A DNA stretch of 64,000 nucleotides. Origin: Roseospira visakhapatnamensis. Lineage in GTDB: Bacteria; Pseudomonadota; Alphaproteobacteria; Rhodospirillales; Rhodospirillaceae. Below, piece by piece: positions 58,833-64,000 of the stretch. A program made the translations under genes and the position numbers. Position 1 is the first letter of the stretch. Each line of letters opens with the position of its first letter. Location: contig NZ_JACIGK010000005.1 of NCBI RefSeq assembly GCF_014197915.1, positions 110,788-174,787 of the forward strand, written 5' to 3'. Below the pieces are notes generated by a model. It did no database searches. It saw only the letters and a list, made by a program, of their open reading frames with translations, and had not been told where the DNA came from.

Positions 58833-60773
58833 ATGACCACCGTGCCGCCCGCGCCGCCGCCGCCCCCGCAACCACCCTCCCCGGCGGCGCCCGCCCAGCC
58901 GGTGATCGTGCGGGTCTCGGCCCCGCCCCCGGCGCTGGCCCAGCAGCCCCCGAACAGCGTCCTTGAGGGGCAGGTCGTCCAGGCCGGCGGCCGGGGCCAG
59001 GCCGCCACGATCCTCACCGCCATCGGTCCATTGACGGTGCGGGCCCCCCTGCCCCTGCCGCAGGGGACCCAGGTCACCCTCGACCTGCTGTCGCTGACCC
59101 GGGGCGGCGCACTGCTGCGGATCACCGCCCTGAATGGCCAGCCCCTGGGGTCGGGTGGATCGGCGGACATCGCCGCCATGCGCCCGGGCATGGGCGCCGC
59201 CGGAGCGACGCCGCCGGGACCGACCGGACCTCAACGGCCCGACCCTCCCGCCGCCGGCTCGACACGCCCGGACACACGCGGCCTGATCACCGCCACGGTG
59301 GTGCGGGGCGGCGCGCCGCTGACGGGCGCGGGCGCCGCGCTGGAGGCCGGGGCACTGCTTCGGCTTCGTCTGGTGGGGGTCCAGCCGCCGGCCGGATCCC
59401 CTGGCGGGCCGGCTCAGGGCGGAGGGGCGATCGCGGGCGGAGCCCCCGGGTCGGGGGCGGCGGGCGCCGGGAGTCCCGGCGTGCCTGGCGGCGGACCAGC
59501 CTCGCCCGGCGGCGCGGCCGGCGGATGGGGCGGGGGATCGTTGGCCGGGGTCCCCGGAGCCCCCGGAGCCCCCAGTGGGCCGGGAACCCCGGGCGGGACA
59601 CCGGCCCCCGCCACGCCCTCCACAGGCACGCCCCCAGGCCCGGGACGCGGCCCGGCCCCCGCCGACGGGGCCGCCGCCCAGGCCCGCGCCAGCCTCGGCG
59701 CGCTGGTCGGCCGCATCGGCGCCGCCCTGACCGTCACGCCGGCCAGCCCGCGCCCCTCGGGCGCCGCGCCGGCCGCCGGGTCCGGCCTCCCGCAACCGTC
59801 GCCCACGGCCACGCCCGTCCCGGCGCCGGCCACGCCCAGCACGGCCACGGGCGCCCCGGAAAGAGTGCTTACCGGCACCATCCAGGCCGGCGCCGCCGGC
59901 AACCGCACCCTGGTGAGCACCTCGGCGGGAACCCTGGCCCTGACCCTGCGCCTGGACGCCCCGGCCGGCAGCCAGGTGACCCTAGGCGTCGTCTCCACGA
60001 CCCCTCAGTCGGCTACCCCGGCCCCCGCCCCCATGCCCCTGTCGATTCCGGAGGGCGGGGCGCGGGGCTGGCCGGCGCTGACGCAGGCGGTGGACACCCT
60101 GGCCCGCGCCGACCCCGCCGCCGCCAACGCCCTCCGGCAGGCGATTCCCCAGCCCGGCCCCCGACTGGCGCTGGCGCTGGGCAGCCTCACGGCGGCCCTG
60201 CGGGCGGGCGGCGACGTCCGGCAATGGCCCGGCGCCCAGCCCCTCACGGCGCTGGAGTCCAGCGGCGCCCGGGGGGAGCGGCTGGCCGAGACCCTGCGCG
60301 GCGAGATGCGCGCCCTGGCCGGACGCTCGCGCGAAAGCCCCGGCGGCGAATGGCGCGCGCTGACGCTACCGCTATCGGACGGCGCCGAGATCGCGCCCAT
60401 CACCCTGATCACCCGGATCCGGGACGGGCGGGTCCGCGACGACGACGACGGCGAGACCACCCTGGCCCCCCGGCGCGGTGACGATCCCGGCGACCGGTTC
60501 GTGGTGGACCTGACCTTGTCGAACCTGGGGCGGCTTCAGCTCGACGGCCTCAGTCGCGGCCGGGCGCGCCAGCTTCACCTGATCCTGCGCACCGCCGCCC
60601 CGCTGCCCGCCTCCATGCGCGAGGACCTGCTGGTGATCGCCGAGACCGGCATGAAGGCCCTGGGCCTGGAGGGTGGCTTGACGTTCCAGGCCGACGGGCG
60701 TTTCGTGGATCCGGTGCCGGAGGCCGCGACGACCCCGATCCCGACGGCGCCGATAGAGGGCGTGATCGCCTGA
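58833..60773 (+). CDS. FliK-like hook-length-control domain protein
   Basis: The 646-residue protein has a structured N-terminal part (40-110), a very long Pro/Gly/Ala linker (about 115-370) with collagen-like Gly-x-Pro stretches, and a folded C-terminal domain. The end (RFVVDLTLSNLGRLQLDGLS, LHLILRTAAPLPASMREDLL) resembles the Flg_hook domain of FliK, where a VDL...LG.V.V strand is diagnostic. Position directly after flhG supports a flagellar role. It could measure hook length or act as a related export-switch protein. Confidence 0.65.
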   Translation: MTTVPPAPPPPPQPPSPAAPAQPVIVRVSAPPPALAQQPPNSVLEGQVVQAGGRGQAATILTAIGPLTVRAPLPLPQGTQVTLDLLSLTRGGALLRITALNGQPLGSGGSADIAAMRPGMGAAGATPPGPTGPQRPDPPAAGSTRPDTRGLITATVVRGGAPLTGAGAALEAGALLRLRLVGVQPPAGSPGGPAQGGGAIAGGAPGSGAAGAGSPGVPGGGPASPGGAAGGWGGGSLAGVPGAPGAPSGPGTPGGTPAPATPSTGTPPGPGRGPAPADGAAAQARASLGALVGRIGAALTVTPASPRPSGAAPAAGSGLPQPSPTATPVPAPATPSTATGAPERVLTGTIQAGAAGNRTLVSTSAGTLALTLRLDAPAGSQVTLGVVSTTPQSATPAPAPMPLSIPEGGARGWPALTQAVDTLARADPAAANALRQAIPQPGPRLALALGSLTAALRAGGDVRQWPGAQPLTALESSGARGERLAETLRGEMRALAGRSRESPGGEWRALTLPLSDGAEIAPITLITRIRDGRVRDDDDGETTLAPRRGDDPGDRFVVDLTLSNLGRLQLDGLSRGRARQLHLILRTAAPLPASMREDLLVIAETGMKALGLEGGLTFQADGRFVDPVPEAATTPIPTAPIEGVIA

Positions 60774-60804
60774 GCCCCGGACCGCGCCGGAGACCCCACC
60801 ACCC

Positions 60805-61293
60805 ATGTGCCCGTCCCCCGATCCAGACCCTGCCCCCGGCCTCCCGCCCACCGACCCGGCCGAGCGGCGCGCCCGCCTGGCCACCCGCGCCAACCCGGCG
60901 CCGCGCCTGGATTATCGCGTCACCCTGGGGGCGCGTCTGGCCGCCGGTCCGGGGGTCCTTGGCGGCGCCCGCGTGGTCGTCGACTACGTGCCGGATCGCC
61001 TGCTGCTGGACCCGGAGGGCTTCAACCGCTACATCAACGGACTGAGCGAGCCGCCGTGGCCGGGACCGGAGGCGTTGGGCGTGGCCATCCTGGACGACAT
61101 GAACAACGAGGTGGTGCCCCGCTGGCTGCGCGTGACGGTGCACGTGGCCCCCGATGGCGACACCCATCCCCCCGGGACCGTGGGGCGTGCTCCGGAGGAG
61201 CACCGCGTCGTCCTGGAGGATCGGCAACCTTATTGGGACGAGGCCACGGGCGCCGGACTTGACGGCCGCCCGGGCTCGCCACGCCGGGAATGA
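60805..61293 (+). CDS. QueF-like T-fold protein lacking the active-site cysteine region
   Basis: The 162-residue protein resembles the C-terminal part of QueF (preQ0 reductase): ARVVVDYVPDRLLLDPEGFN, then an INGLSEPPW region and EVVPRWLRVTVHVAPDGDTH. Active QueF has a catalytic cysteine just before the VDYVPD strand; here that position reads GVLGGARVVVDYVP, with no cysteine. The only cysteine is C2. It is therefore unlikely to be a nitrile reductase. It lies 31 bases after the FliK-like gene and 7 before the J-domain gene, suggesting co-transcription. Family assignment is by eye. Confidence 0.5.
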   Translation: MCPSPDPDPAPGLPPTDPAERRARLATRANPAPRLDYRVTLGARLAAGPGVLGGARVVVDYVPDRLLLDPEGFNRYINGLSEPPWPGPEALGVAILDDMNNEVVPRWLRVTVHVAPDGDTHPPGTVGRAPEEHRVVLEDRQPYWDEATGAGLDGRPGSPRRE

Positions 61294-61300
61294 CAACTCA

Positions 61301-62671
61301 ATGGCGGCCCTGGTACGGGATCCCAAGGGATATTACGGGGTGCTGGGACTCACCCCCCGGGCCGACACGGCGGCCATCAAGCGCGCCTATCGCAGCCGCG
61401 CCAAGCTGCTGCATCCGGACCGCAACCCCTCGCCGCGCGCGGTCGCCGAGTTCCAGTTCCTGAACGAAGCCTACCGGGTGCTCAGTGATCCCGAGGCGCG
61501 GACGCTGTATGATCGCGCCCCCTTGCCCGCCGCCGGACGCGTCGGCGTGCCGGGCGTCGGCCAGCATGGCCGGGGCCGCCGGCATGGCCTGGCCGGCGGC
61601 CCCACGGTCGCGCGGACCACCGGCATGGCCACGGAGAGTCCGCTGGCGCCGCACGCCTGCCAGGTCTGCGGGCGGGTCACGGCGCAGCCCCGCTACCTGG
61701 TGCTGCATCGGGTGCGGGGGCTGGGGTTCCGGACGGAACAGCGGCCCATCAGCGGTATCTTCTGCCGGCTGCACGGTCACCGCACGGCGGTGGCGGCCAG
61801 TCTGTATTGCTGGGCGCTGGGCTGGTGGGCGATCCCCTGGGGACCGGTGCGAACGCTTCAGGCCCTGTGGCGCAACCTGCCGGGCGGCCAGCAGCCGGCG
61901 GCGGAGAACCACCAGCTTCTGATGCATCAGGCACGGGCGTTCCTGGCCCGGGGCAACCTGCCCCTGGCTCGCGCCCTGGCCGAACAGGGCCTGGGCTTCG
62001 CCCGCACCGACGAGCAACGCCAGCATGCGAGACGCATCCTGGAGGCCCTGGCCGACCAGCCCCGGCTGCGCCCCCGGGACCAGGGTCCGTGGCTGGGGAC
62101 GGCCGTGCTCGCGCACCTGGCGCCGCTGCTGCTGCTGGGACTCCTGGCCCTGTACGTGGCCGGGCCGACGCGGGTGATCGGCGCGATGGTGACGCCCCTG
62201 GTGGCGCTGTGGAGCGAGCGAACGGACAGCACCCAAGAGGCGATCTCGGCCCCCCGCACCCAGGGACCGTTCACCGGCACGACCCGGCCCGCGCCGGCGG
62301 AGTCACGCCCCCCGACAGACGCCCCCCCGACAGAAGCCCCGCCGGCGGACCCGTTCGCTTCGACGGCCCCCCCCGGCGGGACCGCCGCCCGCCCCGCGCC
62401 CGGCGGCGCCAAGCCCAAGGAAGCGGACCGCCCCATCGAAGCCCCCGTGATCGGTCACCTCTACGCGGTACGGACCTCGGCCGTGGTGGTGCGGTCGGGT
62501 CCCGGAGAGGGATACCGGGTGCTGGCCACGGTGTCGCAGGATACGGTGCTGATGGTCACCGAACTGTCACCCGACGGCCTGTGGGGCCGGGTTCTGTCGG
62601 CGCGGGGCATCAGCGGCTTCGTGCCCACCGACAGCCTCAGACCGGCGCTGGCCGACGCGGTGACGCGGTAG
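61301..62671 (+). CDS. J-domain / membrane / SH3 fusion protein
   Basis: The 456-residue protein combines three parts. An N-terminal J domain (about 8-72) carries HPD at 38-40 and EFQFLNEAYRVLSDPEARTL. A cysteine-bearing middle (C120, C123, about C157) suggests a small metal site, followed by helical sequence and one membrane segment near 268-288. A C-terminal bacterial SH3 domain (about 385-450: AVVVRSGPGEGYRVLATVS, GLWGRVLSARGISGFVPTD) ends it. If single-pass, the J domain is cytosolic and the SH3 domain periplasmic. It may recruit DnaK to an envelope site. Start ATG 61301 is preceded by CCGGGAA. Confidence 0.7.
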   Translation: MAALVRDPKGYYGVLGLTPRADTAAIKRAYRSRAKLLHPDRNPSPRAVAEFQFLNEAYRVLSDPEARTLYDRAPLPAAGRVGVPGVGQHGRGRRHGLAGGPTVARTTGMATESPLAPHACQVCGRVTAQPRYLVLHRVRGLGFRTEQRPISGIFCRLHGHRTAVAASLYCWALGWWAIPWGPVRTLQALWRNLPGGQQPAAENHQLLMHQARAFLARGNLPLARALAEQGLGFARTDEQRQHARRILEALADQPRLRPRDQGPWLGTAVLAHLAPLLLLGLLALYVAGPTRVIGAMVTPLVALWSERTDSTQEAISAPRTQGPFTGTTRPAPAESRPPTDAPPTEAPPADPFASTAPPGGTAARPAPGGAKPKEADRPIEAPVIGHLYAVRTSAVVVRSGPGEGYRVLATVSQDTVLMVTELSPDGLWGRVLSARGISGFVPTDSLRPALADAVTR

Positions 62672-62696
62672 ACGGGCACGGGCACGGGCTCAATGG

Positions 62697-63200
62697 TCAG
62701 TGTCCAATGCCGCTGGTGTTACATCTCTCGAACTCTTGACTCCAGTCGAAACATGCCGAGTCCTCCAACGATTTGGGCCAGTGAGCGAAATTTTGCGGGA
62801 TCGAGGCACGATCGACCCGGTCCAAGGCCGGGACGTAGGGCTTGATGTCGATCAGCGGTGTGTTGGGGTGAGTATCGATGAAGGGCGTTGTTATGATTCC
62901 ATGTGCGACATCGACTTCCAGGATTGCAAACACCGACATCCCGATCGGGTTGGGCCTCGCCTCCGACCGTGAGGCAAAGATCCCGACATCAGCCTTGCTG
63001 GAGGTGTACGGCCTTTTACACGTCGTTTGGTCCCGGAGCGACGCGGAGTCGGCGTCATGGGCCCACCAAAGCGCGATGGCATGACTGAAGCCTTGCAACC
63101 CCTCCAGGGCATCCCGGTAGGCGGGCAGAATGTGCAGCGCGTAGTCGCCGTGCTCGAAACGGGTTTCTCCGATGCCCCTCACGCCAAAGATAGGCCCCAT
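62697..63200 (-). CDS. TrmO/TsaA-type tRNA methyltransferase
   Basis: The 167-residue protein matches the UPF0066/TrmO family that N6-methylates t6A in tRNA using SAM. The signature is SRSEARPNPIGMSVFAILEV (with ARPNPIG) and LIDIKPYVPALD. Substitutions from the usual family context are modest. GC content is clearly below that of the flagellar genes, which suggests horizontal transfer. AAAAAGGAGAGTAG-like sequence precedes the start. It may be a single-gene transcript. Confidence 0.82.
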   Translation of the reverse strand: MGPIFGVRGIGETRFEHGDYALHILPAYRDALEGLQGFSHAIALWWAHDADSASLRDQTTCKRPYTSSKADVGIFASRSEARPNPIGMSVFAILEVDVAHGIITTPFIDTHPNTPLIDIKPYVPALDRVDRASIPQNFAHWPKSLEDSACFDWSQEFERCNTSGIGH

Positions 63201-63538
63201 CGTCTACTCTCCTTTTTGGTGTCGTCAGCTTGTTGGGAGAGAACATCGTGAGAGGCCAATAATACCAACGGTCATTGAGAATGACCGTTGCAGTCCGTGG
63301 CCGGCCCGCTCTCCCACCCGGCCACCCCCCACTTTTCCTTGGGGCAGTATACTTGGGGTGGCCGGGTGGGGGAGCGGGCCGTTGCCGCCCTGGCACCGCT
63401 TTGCGGTGCCAAGATCTGGAACATCCGGGCGCCTGCAAGGCGCCCGGGGGCGGATGAGTCACACTCATCCGCCGCTGGTATAAGGCCGAAAGAATTCGAT
63501 ACGCCACTTCAGATCCAGAGCGAATCATCGCGACATTC
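63201..63538. other. intergenic region filled by hairpins
   Basis: After about 60 bases of ordinary sequence holding the trmO promoter, the whole region to 63481 is a string of inverted repeats described separately. Short frames crossing it read through hairpins and have no family resemblance, so no gene is called. Confidence 0.65.
63262..63481. repeat. nested array of five hairpins with outer ATACCA/TGGTAT pair
   Basis: Outer arms ATACCA (63262-63267) and TGGTAT (63476-63481) enclose five inverted repeats in a row. These are CAACGGTCATT/AATGACCGTTG (63266-63290); a 26-base pair with one mismatch (63303-63328 with 63355-63380); TGGCACCGC/GCGGTGCCA (63391-63411); CCGGGCGCCT/AGGCGCCCGG (63425-63447); and GGCGGATGAGT/ACTCATCCGCC (63449-63473). 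Four of the loops are three bases long. The layout suggests a composite palindromic repeat (REP cluster/MITE) or a structured RNA. Confidence 0.8.
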
Positions 63539-64000
63539 TCAATAGTTTTTCCCTCCCCCTTCACAGAACCCGCACTGATTATCCACCATCGCTTCTCGAA
63601 CAAAAATACGTGGAATAAAACAAGGGCGAGGACGAGGCATTAGCCTACATCGGTCTATGATAGTATGAAAGGCCTTTAATGCTGGCTTTTTTTGTCGGCA
63701 CGGCTTGTCACCCCTGACGGTAACCGGGGCCAGTCTCTCGGCAGCCGCCACCACCGCTCTCCGCCCCGCCATGACCGGGCCGAACGCCGTGACCGACCCC
63801 GGGCGCAGGGCGAGGCCGAACGCCCCGAGGGCACCCAACCCAAGGGGCGCGCCGAATTCGTTGAATTGAATGGTGTGGTTCAGGTCCGGATCCCTGTTGA
63901 CGTAGTCCCGGATGCGCCGCGCCGCGTTGGGGAAGTGTTCCTTGATGTAGGCGGGGTTCTGCAGGTACAAACGCATGCCCTCGGCCATCTTTTCACGGCT
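63539..64000 (-). CDS. unknown protein, 3' part only; possibly a truncated gene
   Basis: The frame runs in from the right edge (residues SREK precede an internal Met at 63988) and stops at 63539. The first part, MAEGMRLYLQNPAYIKEHFP, looks like a helical C-terminal region of a larger protein; the phrase AEG-LYLQNPAYIK recalls peptidase-like domains of phage or conjugative proteins, which is only a resemblance. After about 63715 the DNA turns AT-rich and the last 60 residues have atypical composition (many Cys, Lys, Phe). The gene may be cut short and read into foreign sequence. Confidence 0.5.
   Translation of the reverse strand, partial: SREKMAEGMRLYLQNPAYIKEHFPNAARRIRDYVNRDPDLNHTIQFNEFGAPLGLGALGAFGLALRPGSVTAFGPVMAGRRAVVAAAERLAPVTVRGDKPCRQKKPALKAFHTIIDRCRLMPRPRPCFIPRIFVREAMVDNQCGFCEGGGKNY

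Noticed and set aside
63055..63603. Open frame across the hairpin array
   Set aside because: It is made of inverted-repeat sequence read through and part of the antisense of the TrmO frame; no family resemblance.

Overview
The window is GC-rich DNA of a motile, PHA-degrading alphaproteobacterium. The most likely placement is Rhodospirillales/Rhodospirillaceae. This rests on gene content and order: a SUF operon led by an Rrf2 regulator, a FlbD/FlhA/FlhF/FlhG flagellar block, an intracellular PHA depolymerase, bactofilin, EI24 and NnrU proteins, and a TTAGAA-N3-TTCTAA operator of the Irr/PerR type. The genus is inference; no rRNA or tRNA gene is present to test it.

Layout. Positions 1-2449 hold the end of an unknown gene, an SprA-type metalloprotease and a small membrane protein. 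Positions 2537-9060 are a complete minus-strand SUF operon (rrf2-sufB-sufC-sufD-sufS-MIP18/DUF59-sufA). Positions 9601-14615 hold a DUF2934 protein and the glycogen genes glgB-glgX. Positions 14628-22083 are a full histidine-utilisation locus of the formylglutamate type: hutC-hutF on the minus strand, diverging from hutI-hutH-hutG-hutU around a palindromic operator candidate. Two solute-binding proteins without their transporters and a penicillin-acylase-family hydrolase follow (22109-26918). Positions 27024-33000 hold a 2-Cys peroxiredoxin and an Lrp/AsnC regulator sharing an Irr/PerR-like box, then uvrB, arfB, gmk and yicC. Positions 33265-38393 hold an ArgE-type deacetylase, a threonine-synthase-like protein that seems to have lost its PLP lysine, two small unknown proteins, a region of palindromic repeats and a PfkB kinase. 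Positions 38644-47627 carry phaZ, an EI24 protein, bactofilin, an alpha/beta hydrolase, trpS, YceI, a PA0069-type radical SAM protein and NnrU.

Positions 47900-60773 are a plus-strand flagellar operon: fliF, fliG, fliH, fliN, a MotA-like protein, flbD, flhA, flhF, flhG and a FliK-like protein. It covers the MS ring and C ring, export apparatus, placement GTPase/ATPase pair and sigma-54 regulator. Two unusual genes trail it closely: a QueF-like T-fold protein lacking the active-site cysteine region, and a J-domain/membrane/SH3 fusion.

The right end (62697-64000) differs from the rest. It has a lower-GC trmO-like gene, an array of five consecutive hairpins nested inside an outer inverted repeat (63262-63481), and a gene fragment running off the edge.

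The best candidates for undescribed biology are the hairpin array, the non-catalytic-looking threonine-synthase and QueF homologues, and the J-domain/SH3 protein tied to the flagellar operon. No complete new multi-gene defence or biosynthetic system is evident.
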